DNA of 11,656 bases from Peptoniphilaceae bacterium (GCA_029983595.1 JASBZD010000030.1:1-11656); one strand, 5' to 3'; positions 1 through 6,603 are shown, numbered from the stretch's first letter. Notes: generated by a model from the letters alone, not told the origin. Made by a program: numbers and translations.

Positions 1-528
1 GGATCTGGTGGTCAAGAGTCTATTAATAATGCAATAATTAATATTTTAGAAAACTATAATCCTTCATATACTTTAGTTCATATAACTGGAAAAAGTTGGT
101 ATGAGGAGTTTATGGAAGAAATAAAAAATAAAGGCATTATAATTCCAGATAATGTAAAAATTTTAGATTATTCATATGAATTGCCACTTTATTTATCTAG
201 TTCTGACCTTGTAGTAATGAGTTCAAGTGCTATTTCACTTGCAGAGATATCAGCTCTTGGTCTTCCGAGTATACTAATACCAAAAGCATATACTGCTGAT
301 AACCATCAGGTATATAATGCTAGATCTTATGAAAATATGGGAGCTTCAATAGTATATACAGAAGATGAGTTAAATGGTAAAAATCTTAATAACTCTATAA
401 ATGATTTATTAAATAATAAAGATAGACTTGATGAAATGAGTTTTAATACTAAGAAATTTGCAAAAAAAGATTCTACAGATCTTATAGTAGATAAAATATT
501 TGAGATAAGTGGTTTTTATGAAAAATAA
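1..528 (+). CDS. murG: MurG, UDP-GlcNAc:lipid I GlcNAc transferase (3' part; start lies outside the window)
   Basis: The frame is open from base 1 and ends in TAA at 526-528, giving the last 175 residues of MurG, which adds GlcNAc to lipid I on the inner face of the membrane to make lipid II. The fragment starts inside the glycine-rich GSGGQ-SINNA loop that opens the C-terminal GT-B domain. It continues through the HITGK strand (bases 88-102), the AEISALGLPSILIP segment and the ADNHQ-x-x-NA motif near bases 292-321, whose Gln and Asn contact UDP-GlcNAc in known MurG structures. The ATG at 112 is an internal Met, not the start. One oddity: where most MurGs have an R-x-G just before the Ala of this segment, this protein has Ser-Ser-Ser (bases 220-228). 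The gene overlaps divIB by 11 nt, as expected in a division/cell-wall operon. Confidence 0.93.
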   Translation, partial: GSGGQESINNAIINILENYNPSYTLVHITGKSWYEEFMEEIKNKGIIIPDNVKILDYSYELPLYLSSSDLVVMSSSAISLAEISALGLPSILIPKAYTADNHQVYNARSYENMGASIVYTEDELNGKNLNNSINDLLNNKDRLDEMSFNTKKFAKKDSTDLIVDKIFEISGFYEK

Positions 529-1231
529 AAATGTAAGAAAAATACTATTTTCTGTATTTTTTGTTATTATAATATTATATATAATTTTCTCATCTAGTTT
601 ATTTAGAATTAAAGAAATTTCAGTCTATGGAAATAATAAAATTAAATCTGATGAAATTAAAAATTTTGCTAGTTTAAATGGGAATGAGAACTATTTTAGA
701 TTAAGAGAAAATAGTATCGAAGAAAAAATATATAATACTGGAAAGTTTGAAAGAGTAGAGGTTATTAAGAACTTTCCTAATAATATAGAAATTAACGTAA
801 CTGAAAGAAACCCTGCCTGTCTTTTAAAAGTTAAAGATGGATTTATAATAATAGATAGATTTGGGGTTATTTTAGATAAAACTCGTGAAAAAGATTATAA
901 TTTAAAAGTTTTAAAAGTTTCTAATGATAAGTATGAATATAATACTGGAACTAATATAAGAGATTATATCGAAGAAAATAAAAAAGAGTTAGTTGATAAA
1001 ATTTTTACCGAAAATAATATTTATAAATATAATGAAATAGATATTTTTGGTAAGGAGGCTAATTTAGTTCTTGCAAATAATATTTTAGTTAAATTTGGAA
1101 GTTTTAAAGATGTAGATTATAAACTAAAAGTAATAGACGAGATTGTTGAGACTACAGAGCGAGAGAAATTTAATAAAGTTAAAATGATTAGGTTAGAAGA
1201 TGGTGAAAATCCAGTTTTAGTATTTGAATAA
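518..1231 (+). CDS. divIB: DivIB/FtsQ-family cell division protein
   Basis: This encodes 237 residues with the bitopic layout of DivIB/FtsQ: a short positive N-terminus (MKNKNVRK), one hydrophobic segment at about residues 9-28, then an extracellular POTRA domain starting FRIKEISVYGNNKI at about residue 29, and a beta-rich domain after it. DivIB joins FtsL and DivIC in the septal peptidoglycan complex. I chose the ATG at 518. A GTG at 509 would add three residues but has no better SD. Neither start has a clear SD, so translation is probably coupled to the upstream murG, whose stop codon lies within the divIB start region. The assignment rests on topology, the POTRA motif and position between murG and ftsZ, because sequence conservation in this family is low. 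Confidence 0.87.
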   Translation: MKNKNVRKILFSVFFVIIILYIIFSSSLFRIKEISVYGNNKIKSDEIKNFASLNGNENYFRLRENSIEEKIYNTGKFERVEVIKNFPNNIEINVTERNPACLLKVKDGFIIIDRFGVILDKTREKDYNLKVLKVSNDKYEYNTGTNIRDYIEENKKELVDKIFTENNIYKYNEIDIFGKEANLVLANNILVKFGSFKDVDYKLKVIDEIVETTEREKFNKVKMIRLEDGENPVLVFE

Positions 1232-1263
1232 CTAAAATTATCTAAAAAATCGTGTAAATTATT

Positions 1264-1286
1264 GTTAATTTGATTGACTAATTAAC
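1264..1286. repeat. 7-bp inverted repeat flanking the ftsZ -35 element
   Basis: GTTAATT (1264-1270) and AATTAAC (1280-1286) are exact reverse complements separated by 9 nt. The spacer and its edge hold the proposed -35 hexamer TTGACT (1274-1279). It is seen directly in sequence. A role as an operator for a dimeric regulator is only inference, and chance occurrence in AT-rich DNA is possible. Confidence 0.4.
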
Positions 1287-1302
1287 TAATAAACATTAAA
1301 AT
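1274..1302 (+). promoter_or_regulatory. Predicted sigma-A promoter of ftsZ
   Basis: The -35 box TTGACT (1274-1279) and the -10 box TAAAAT (1297-1302) are separated by exactly 17 nt in the 125-nt gap between divIB and ftsZ. The predicted start of transcription is near 1309, giving a leader of about 48 nt. This would let ftsZ be expressed separately from the upstream murG-divIB operon. Confidence 0.65.
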
Positions 1303-1321
1303 TAGAGTATATATGTATAGG

Positions 1322-1344
1322 TATATCTAGAAAGAGTAGATATA
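1322..1344 (+). promoter_or_regulatory. Stem-loop in the ftsZ 5' leader, directly before the SD
   Basis: TATATCTA (1322-1329) pairs perfectly with TAGATATA (1337-1344), leaving a 7-nt loop GAAAGAG. The stem ends exactly where the SD AAAGGAGG (1345-1352) begins. It is not followed by a T-tract, so it is not a terminator. It could stabilise the mRNA or affect ribosome access, but its function is inferred only. Confidence 0.45.
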
Positions 1345-1356
1345 AAAGGAGGAGTA

Positions 1357-2436
1357 ATGTTGGAATTTGAAGTTGACAACGATGGATTTGCTGAAATAAG
1401 AGTCGTAGGAGTAGGCGGAGGCGGTAATAACGCTGTGAATAGAATGATAGAAAGTGGCGTAAAAGGTGTAGAGTTCATCGCTGCTAACACAGATAAACAG
1501 GCATTAAAAGCTTCACTTGCTAGTAAAAAACTACAAATAGGTGAAAAACTTACTAAAGGTCTAGGAGCAGGTGGAGATCCTCAAGTTGGGGAAGTTTCTG
1601 CTGAAGAAAGTGCTGATGAAATTAGAGCTGCTTTAGAAGGAGCTGATATGGTATTTATCGCTGCTGGTATGGGTGGTGGAACTGGTACTGGTGCCGCTCC
1701 TGTTGTAGCTGATATTGCCAAAGATTTAGGAATACTTACTGTAGGTGTTGTTACAAAACCATTCTCTTTTGAAGGTTCTAGAAGAATGAGACAGGCTGAA
1801 GCTGGGATTCAAGAAATGTTATCAAAAGTAGATACACTTGTGACTATACCTAATGATAGACTTCTACAAATTGCTGACAAAAAAACTAGCGTAAAAGAGT
1901 CTTTTGAAATGGCTGATGAAGTTTTACTACAAGGTATTACTGGTATATCTGATTTAATTTCTATACCTAGCCTTATAAACCTTGACTTTGCCGATGTTAA
2001 ATCTATTATGGAAAATAAAGGTATAGCTCATATGGGTATTGGTATAGCTGGTGGCGACGAAAGAGCTCAAGAAGCTGCTAGAGCTGCTGTAAAATCTCCA
2101 TTACTTGAAACTTCTATTGAAGGAGCTAGATCTGTATTAATTAATATTACTGGCGGAGAAGATTTAGGTATCTTTGAAATCAACGAGGCTGCTGAACTTA
2201 TTAGAGGTGCTGTATCTGAAGAAGCTAATATTATATTTGGTGCTGGAATAGATCAAGAATTAGGCGACCAAATTAAGATTACTGTAATAGCTACTGGATT
2301 TAGCGAAGGTACAGAAAATAGAGTTAGAAGACCTAGAAAAGAAGAATCTAGCCCTGAAGAAAAAAATGAATCAAAACCAAGATCTACTTATATGGATAAC
2401 CCATCTAATTTAGATATCCCTGATTGGTTAAAATAA
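1357..2436 (+). CDS. ftsZ: FtsZ, tubulin-like cell division GTPase
   Basis: This is a complete 359-residue FtsZ, the GTPase that polymerises into the Z-ring. Visible motifs are the N-terminal GTP-binding loop GVGGGGNNAVNRM (18-30), NTD (44-46), the tubulin signature GGGTGTG (106-112), and the T7 synergy loop with N208, D210 and D213, which completes the active site of the neighbouring subunit. A charged linker (about 325-345) leads to the conserved C-terminal peptide DIPDWLK, the docking site for membrane anchors and regulators. The ATG at 1357 has a strong SD (AAAGGAGG, 1345-1352). No ftsA precedes it; divIB is the upstream neighbour. A promoter and a leader hairpin lie upstream and an intrinsic terminator downstream, so it can form a single-gene transcript. 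Confidence 0.98.
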   Translation: MLEFEVDNDGFAEIRVVGVGGGGNNAVNRMIESGVKGVEFIAANTDKQALKASLASKKLQIGEKLTKGLGAGGDPQVGEVSAEESADEIRAALEGADMVFIAAGMGGGTGTGAAPVVADIAKDLGILTVGVVTKPFSFEGSRRMRQAEAGIQEMLSKVDTLVTIPNDRLLQIADKKTSVKESFEMADEVLLQGITGISDLISIPSLINLDFADVKSIMENKGIAHMGIGIAGGDERAQEAARAAVKSPLLETSIEGARSVLINITGGEDLGIFEINEAAELIRGAVSEEANIIFGAGIDQELGDQIKITVIATGFSEGTENRVRRPRKEESSPEEKNESKPRSTYMDNPSNLDIPDWLK

Positions 2437-2450
2437 TATTTTGAATTTAT

Positions 2451-2483
2451 GCCGCATTTTCCAGATGGGAATGCGGCTTTTTT
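2451..2483 (+). terminator. Rho-independent terminator of ftsZ
   Basis: GCCGCATT (2451-2458) pairs with AATGCGGC (2470-2477) in a perfect 8-bp stem that can extend by weaker pairs into the loop. Six T residues follow (2478-2483). It lies 15 nt after the ftsZ stop codon and only 15 nt before the nrdR start codon. Confidence 0.92.
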
Positions 2484-2498
2484 ATAAGAGGTGTAATT

Positions 2499-2963
2499 AT
2501 GATTTGTCCTAGTTGTTCATATAATGACTCAAAAGTTATAGATTCTAGACCTACTGATGAAAATCAAACTATCCGTAGACGTAGAGAATGTTTAAAATGT
2601 GGAACGAGATTTACAACGTATGAAAGAATTGAGAGATCTCCGCTAATTGTTGTGAAAAAGGATGGAACTAGACAGCGGTTTGATAGATCTAAAATTTTAA
2701 ATGGTATGATAAAATCTTGTGAAAAAAGACCGGTTTCTCTTAGTACTTTAGAAAATGCTGTTGATGATATCGAAAAAGATATTTTAAATACCCTTAATCA
2801 AGAGGTCAGTACTGAAGAAATTGGTGAGATGGTTATGGAGAAGCTTAAAGAGATTGATGAAATTTCATATGTAAGATTTGCATCTGTTTATAAGGAATTT
2901 AAAGATATAGATACTTTTTTAAATGAGCTAGAAAATATTATAAAACGTGATAGAAATGGATAG
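2499..2963 (+). CDS. nrdR: NrdR, transcriptional repressor of ribonucleotide reductase genes
   Basis: The 154-residue length is usual for NrdR. The N-terminal zinc ribbon has CPSC (3-6) and CLKC (31-34), with the basic RRRRE stretch (26-30) between the pairs. It is followed by FTTYER and an ATP-cone domain (about 49-139) that senses ATP/dATP. The family represses nrd operons when dATP is high by binding paired NrdR boxes; no nrd gene is present in this window. The SD is AAGAGGTG (2486-2493) before the ATG at 2499. The gene sits immediately behind the ftsZ terminator with no clear promoter of its own, so it is probably transcribed by read-through. Its last 8 nt overlap rarA. Confidence 0.96.
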   Translation: MICPSCSYNDSKVIDSRPTDENQTIRRRRECLKCGTRFTTYERIERSPLIVVKKDGTRQRFDRSKILNGMIKSCEKRPVSLSTLENAVDDIEKDILNTLNQEVSTEEIGEMVMEKLKEIDEISYVRFASVYKEFKDIDTFLNELENIIKRDRNG

Positions 2964-4269
2964 TTTGTTTGATTATGCATATGAGTCTAAAAAGCATGAA
3001 AATGAACCTTTAGCTGAGAGATTTAGGCCTAAATCGTTAGATGATTTTTTTGGACAGAAGCATATTGTAGGTGAGGGCAAGTTATTAAATAGGCTTATTG
3101 AAGCTGATAAACTTACTTCTATGATTTTTTATGGACCTCCTGGGACTGGTAAAACTACTTTAGCTAATGTTATTGCTAATACTACTGAAAATAATTTTAT
3201 AAAAATTTCTGCAGTTACTTCTGGGACGAAAGAGATAAAAGAGATTTCAGAAAATGCTAAGGATGACTTAAAATTATATAATAAAAAAACTATTCTCTTT
3301 ATAGATGAGATTCATAGATTTAATAAAGCACAACAAGATGTGCTTCTTCCATATGTAGAAGAGGGGATAATTATTTTAATTGGTGCTACTACTGAAAATC
3401 CTATTTTTGAAGTTAACAAGGCACTTTTATCTAGATCTAGAATTATAGAATTTAAGTCTCTTTCTAATGAGGATCTTTCAAGTCTAATAGATAAGGTCTT
3501 ATCAGATAAAGAAAAAGGATATGGTAATAAAAATATAGTCATAACAGAAGATGCAAGAGATTATCTTCTAAATCATGTAGAGGGCGATGCTAGAAATCTT
3601 TTAAATACTATAGAGCTTGCAATTCTTAGTACAAAAGAAAAAGATGGTTCCATTATTATAGATTTAGAATCAGTTTCTAATTCTCTTACTACATCTAATT
3701 TACGATATGATAAAAATGGCGATAAGCATTATGACACTATTTCTGCCTTTATTAAATCTATTAGAGGATCAGATTATGATGCTGCAATTTATTATTTGGC
3801 TCTTATGCTCGAATCGGGTGAAGATCCTAAATTTATTGCTAGAAGGCTTATAATCTCTGCTTCAGAAGATATTGGTCTTGCTGACCCAAATGCGATGAAT
3901 ATTGCTAATGCGGCGTTTGAGGCTGTTAATTTTATTGGGATGCCTGAGGGGCGTATTCCACTTGCTGAAGCTACTATATATTTAGCTACTGCCCCAAAAT
4001 CTAATAGAGCATATGAGGCTATAAATAGTGCTATAGCAGATGTAAGAAATAGAAAGACTAATGATGTTCCGGAGCATCTAAAAAATATTCATGTCAATAA
4101 AGAAGAAAGTGGAAAATATATCTACCCACATTCTTATGACGAATCAATTGTAAAACAAGATTATTTAACTAATAAAAAAAGCTTTTATAATCCTACTGAA
4201 GTAGGTTATGAGAAGAGAATAAAAGAACGAATAGATTATATAAACTCAAAGTTAGGAAATAAAAAATAG
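2956..4269 (+). CDS. rarA: RarA/MgsA-family AAA+ ATPase (replication-associated recombination protein A)
   Basis: From the ATG at 2956 this is 437 residues, typical of bacterial RarA. It starts with the family segment LAERFRPKSLDDFFGQ (19-34). AAA+ motifs follow: Walker A GPPGTGKTT (60-68), Walker B ILFIDE followed by IHRF (113-122), sensor 1 GATTEN (143-148) and the arginine-finger region SRSR (159-162). The C-terminal half is the MgsA tetramerisation domain, recognisable by SEDIGLADPNA. RarA acts on stalled replication forks and is related to clamp-loader and RuvB ATPases. A GTG at 2947 would add three residues; I prefer the ATG because the conserved MDSLFDYA-like start begins there. No SD is visible, and the 8-nt overlap with nrdR suggests translational coupling. 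The stop is TAG. Confidence 0.96.
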   Translation: MDSLFDYAYESKKHENEPLAERFRPKSLDDFFGQKHIVGEGKLLNRLIEADKLTSMIFYGPPGTGKTTLANVIANTTENNFIKISAVTSGTKEIKEISENAKDDLKLYNKKTILFIDEIHRFNKAQQDVLLPYVEEGIIILIGATTENPIFEVNKALLSRSRIIEFKSLSNEDLSSLIDKVLSDKEKGYGNKNIVITEDARDYLLNHVEGDARNLLNTIELAILSTKEKDGSIIIDLESVSNSLTTSNLRYDKNGDKHYDTISAFIKSIRGSDYDAAIYYLALMLESGEDPKFIARRLIISASEDIGLADPNAMNIANAAFEAVNFIGMPEGRIPLAEATIYLATAPKSNRAYEAINSAIADVRNRKTNDVPEHLKNIHVNKEESGKYIYPHSYDESIVKQDYLTNKKSFYNPTEVGYEKRIKERIDYINSKLGNKK

Positions 4270-4285
4270 AAAGTAGATTAATTAT

Positions 4286-4314
4286 TTGACAAAACTATTT
4301 TACTATAATATAAT
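4286..4314 (+). promoter_or_regulatory. Consensus sigma-A promoter of rpmE-prmC-prfA
   Basis: TTGACA (4286-4291), a spacer of exactly 17 nt and TATAAT (4309-4314) match the full vegetative consensus. It starts 16 nt after the rarA stop codon. The expected transcript start is near 4321, about 34 nt before the rpmE ATG. Confidence 0.88.
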
Positions 4315-4354
4315 ATTCATCTGAGTTTAATGATGTTAAAGAGGAGTTGAAATC

Positions 4355-4564
4355 ATGCAAAAAGACATACAACCAGAATACTATCCAGAAGCAAAAGTTA
4401 CTTGTGCATGCGGTAATACTTTTACTACTGGTTCTACTAAAGCTGAGCTAAGAGTGGAAGTTTGCAGTGAATGCCATCCATTCTACACTGGTAAACAAAA
4501 AACTACTGAAGCTGGTGGTAGAGTAGAAAGATTTAACAAAATGTACAAAAGAAATAATAAATAA
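4355..4564 (+). CDS. rpmE: 50S ribosomal protein L31, zinc-binding (C+) type
   Basis: This 69-residue protein is bL31 of the large subunit, located at the central protuberance where it helps bridge the subunits. It is the zinc-binding form: C17, C19, C37 and C40 are all present (CAC near 17-19 and CSEC at 37-40). The PEYYPEAKVTC start and the ECHPFYTGKQ segment are family hallmarks. The SD AAAGAGGAG (4338-4346) is 8 nt before the ATG. The gene sits under a full-consensus promoter and its stop codon is inside a terminator stem, which fits high expression separated from the lower needs of the downstream prmC and prfA. Presence of the C+ form suggests zinc is not limiting, or that a C- paralogue exists elsewhere; none is seen here. 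Confidence 0.97.
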   Translation: MQKDIQPEYYPEAKVTCACGNTFTTGSTKAELRVEVCSECHPFYTGKQKTTEAGGRVERFNKMYKRNNK

Positions 4565-4590
4565 GGTTAGTATGGCTAGCCTTATTTTTA
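4560..4590 (+). terminator. Rho-independent terminator overlapping the rpmE stop codon
   Basis: AATAAGGTTAG (4560-4570) pairs with CTAGCCTTATT (4576-4586) through one G-T wobble, with a 5-nt loop. T-rich sequence follows. The rpmE TAA (4562-4564) lies in the left arm, so translating ribosomes could interfere with folding. It is probably partial, because prmC starts 13 nt further on with no promoter of its own. Confidence 0.8.
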
Positions 4591-4603
4591 TTTTATTTAA
4601 AAT

Positions 4604-5437
4604 ATGAAAATATCAGAAATAATAAAATTATCAAATGAAAAATTAAAAAATATTGAATATGTTGATCCTACACGTGAAGCAATAGAAATAATTTCACATG
4701 TTCTACTAGCCGATGAAAATGAAATACTTCTATCAAATGACCTAGAAATTAATGATAACGATTTAGAAGAGATAAAAGATTTAATAGAATTAAGATCAAG
4801 TGGAGAGCCTTTACAATATGTACTAAATCGGGCTTATTTTTATAATAGAAAGTTTTATATAGATAATAGAGCTCTTATACCAAGATATGACACTGAACAT
4901 CTTTTATATCGCACGTTGGAAATTTCAAAAGATTTTAAAAATCCTGATATTTTAGAAGTTGGTGCTGGAAGTGGAGCGATTTCTATTACTCTAAATCTAG
5001 AGTTAGAAAATGCTAGGATAGAGGCTTGTGATATAAGTAATGATGCTCTAGAAGTTTGTAATATAAATCAAGAATTACATAATTCAGATGTTAATTTTTT
5101 TTATAGCGACTTATTTGGGAATGTAGTAAAAAAATATGATATAATTATTTCTAACCCACCTTATATTAAAAAATCTGACTTAAGTCTAATTCCTAAAGAG
5201 ACTTTAAAAGAGCCTTTAAATGCATTAGATGGCGGGGAAGATGGTCTAGATTTTTATAAAGAGATTACTAAAGAAAGTATAGATTATTTAAAAGATGGTG
5301 GATATCTCATATATGAAATTGGATTTGATGAAGCTTATGATGTTTATGAGATAATGAATAAATATGAATTTAAAAATATTAATATAGATAAAGACTTTCA
5401 AAATTTAGATAGAGTTATCTATGGAAAGAAGGGGTAA
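4604..5437 (+). CDS. prmC: PrmC (HemK), release factor glutamine N5-methyltransferase
   Basis: This 277-residue enzyme uses S-adenosylmethionine to methylate the glutamine of the GGQ motif in release factors. The helical N-terminal domain (about 1-75) binds the factor. The linker LIPRYDTEHL (91-100) leads into the Rossmann methyltransferase fold with motif I E-V-G-A-G-S-G (118-124) and the catalytic N-P-P-Y (184-187). LDGGEDGLDFY (208-218) is a further family signature. The start is fixed: an in-frame TAA lies two codons upstream (4598-4600) and the N-terminus matches the family. No SD precedes this ATG, only T-rich terminator sequence, so initiation is probably weak. Its substrate gene, prfA, follows after 1 nt. 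Confidence 0.96.
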   Translation: MKISEIIKLSNEKLKNIEYVDPTREAIEIISHVLLADENEILLSNDLEINDNDLEEIKDLIELRSSGEPLQYVLNRAYFYNRKFYIDNRALIPRYDTEHLLYRTLEISKDFKNPDILEVGAGSGAISITLNLELENARIEACDISNDALEVCNINQELHNSDVNFFYSDLFGNVVKKYDIIISNPPYIKKSDLSLIPKETLKEPLNALDGGEDGLDFYKEITKESIDYLKDGGYLIYEIGFDEAYDVYEIMNKYEFKNINIDKDFQNLDRVIYGKKG

Positions 5438-5438
5438 A

Positions 5439-6506
5439 ATGTTCGAAAACTTAGAGAGTTTTGAAAAAAGATTTGATGAATTAGAAAAAGATATGGTAGA
5501 TCCAGAGGTTTTATCTGATTCTAATAGATACCAAGCTATAGCTAAAGAGCATGCTGAAATAGCAGATATAGTTACAAAATATAGAGAATATAAAAGTACA
5601 CTAGAAGAGATTAAAGACGCAAAAGAAATGCATAGAGAAGAAAAAGATTCTGATATGCGTGAGATGATAAATGAAGAGATTAAAGATCTTGAGCGTCATG
5701 AAAAAGAATTAGAAGATGAAATCAAGATCCTTCTTATCCCAAAAGATGAAAATGATGATAAAAATGTTATCGTTGAAATTAGAGCTGGGGCAGGTGGAGA
5801 TGAGGCCGCATTATTTGCTGGAGTTTTATATAGAATGTATAAAATGTATGCAGAGAGAAATCGCTTTAAAGTTGACGAAATTAACACTAATGAGCTAGGA
5901 ATTGGTGGATATAAAGAAGCGATTTTTATGATCTCTGGAAAAGGAGCTTACTCAAAGCTTAAATATGAATCTGGAGTTCATAGAGTTCAGCGTGTTCCAG
6001 AAACTGAAAGTTCAGGAAGAATTCATACTTCTACAGTTACTGTGGCAGTTTTACCTGAAGCTGAAGAGGTAGAAATAGATATTAATCCTAACGATATTAG
6101 AGTTGATGTTTTTAGATCTTCTGGCAATGGAGGACAGTCTGTAAATACTACTGACTCTGCAGTAAGACTTACTCATATTCCTACTGGAATAGTCGTATCA
6201 TGTCAAGATGAAAAATCTCAACTTAAAAATAAAGATAAAGCTATGAAAGTTTTAAAAGCTAAGCTTTATGATATGGAAATGGAAGAGCAAAATAAAAATA
6301 TAGCTGATGCTAAAAAAAGCCAAGTAGGTACTGGAGATAGATCTGAGAGAATTAGAACTTATAACTATCCACAAGGACGTATTACAGACCATAGAATAGG
6401 TAAAACTATCCATCAAATGGAATCTTTTCTAGATGGAGATTTAGATGAGATGATAGATAGCATTACTCAATATGACCAAGCCCAAAAAGTAGAAAATGCA
6501 ATGTAA
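5439..6506 (+). CDS. prfA: Peptide chain release factor 1 (RF1)
   Basis: RF1 ends translation at UAA and UAG. The 355-residue chain has an N-terminal coiled-coil-rich domain 1 (about 1-100), then RAGAGGDEA (115-123). The codon-recognition tripeptide, P-x-T in RF1, is P-E-T here (187-189), within the segment HRVQRVPETESSGR. The universally conserved GGQ (231-233) triggers peptide release; Q233 is the expected target of PrmC, encoded immediately upstream. I chose the ATG at 5439 over the ATG at 5421. The later start has the SD AGAAGGGG (5427-5434), lies 1 nt after the prmC stop codon and gives the normal RF1 N-terminus. Window stop codons include UAA, UAG and UGA, so standard decoding applies and an RF2 must exist elsewhere. 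Confidence 0.97.
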   Translation: MFENLESFEKRFDELEKDMVDPEVLSDSNRYQAIAKEHAEIADIVTKYREYKSTLEEIKDAKEMHREEKDSDMREMINEEIKDLERHEKELEDEIKILLIPKDENDDKNVIVEIRAGAGGDEAALFAGVLYRMYKMYAERNRFKVDEINTNELGIGGYKEAIFMISGKGAYSKLKYESGVHRVQRVPETESSGRIHTSTVTVAVLPEAEEVEIDINPNDIRVDVFRSSGNGGQSVNTTDSAVRLTHIPTGIVVSCQDEKSQLKNKDKAMKVLKAKLYDMEMEEQNKNIADAKKSQVGTGDRSERIRTYNYPQGRITDHRIGKTIHQMESFLDGDLDEMIDSITQYDQAQKVENAM

Positions 6507-6517
6507 TTAGATATAAA

Positions 6518-6530
6518 TAGAATCATTCTA
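6518..6530. promoter_or_regulatory. PerR/Fur-box-like palindrome upstream of the rubrerythrin promoter
   Basis: TAGAAT-C-ATTCTA is a perfect 6-1-6 palindrome ending 4 nt before the -35 box. It differs from the core of the Bacillus PerR box (TATAAT-n-ATTATA) at one base in each half. Peroxide control of rubrerythrin by PerR is known in clostridia, which makes PerR the leading candidate; binding here is inferred. An outer repeat, TTAGATA (6507-6513) with TATCTAA (6542-6548), brackets the site. Confidence 0.5.
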
Positions 6531-6534
6531 AATG

Positions 6535-6563
6535 TTGACTTTATCTAAATGAATTGATATTAT
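6535..6563 (+). promoter_or_regulatory. Predicted sigma-A promoter of rubrerythrin
   Basis: TTGACT (6535-6540), 17 nt, then TATTAT (6558-6563). A TGA triplet directly before the -10 box gives an extended TGn motif (6555-6557). The transcript would begin near 6570, about 34 nt before the ATG. Confidence 0.72.
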
Positions 6564-6603
6564 ATAAACGTACCAAAAAAATTTAATATAGGAGGTATTT
6601 TAA

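Noticed and set aside
112..528. A separate 138-residue gene starting at the ATG at 112
   Set aside because: The same frame is open back to base 1 and encodes MurG motifs (GSGGQ, HITGK) before 112, so this Met is internal to a truncated murG.
1262..1286. Rex site before ftsZ
   Set aside because: TTGTTAA and TTAAC are both present but the spacing is far too long for the Rex consensus.
1302..1490. Minus-strand reading frame opposite the ftsZ start
   Set aside because: It is a Pro/Thr/Ser-rich shadow of the glycine-rich FtsZ N-terminus and has no SD. The other minus-strand frames (3312-3542, 5696-5887, 8591-8782, 9324-9515) are likewise opposite clear genes.
4598..4603. TAAAAT as a -10 box for a leaderless prmC transcript
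   Set aside because: It touches the ATG, which would place the transcript start inside the gene, and no -35 is found at the right distance.
5716..5898. Plus-strand 60-codon frame inside prfA
   Set aside because: It is out of frame within well-conserved RF1 coding sequence, has no SD and resembles no family.
6518..6530. The TAGAATCATTCTA palindrome as a prfA terminator
   Set aside because: A 1-nt spacer cannot form an RNA loop and no T-tract follows; it reads as a DNA-binding site instead.
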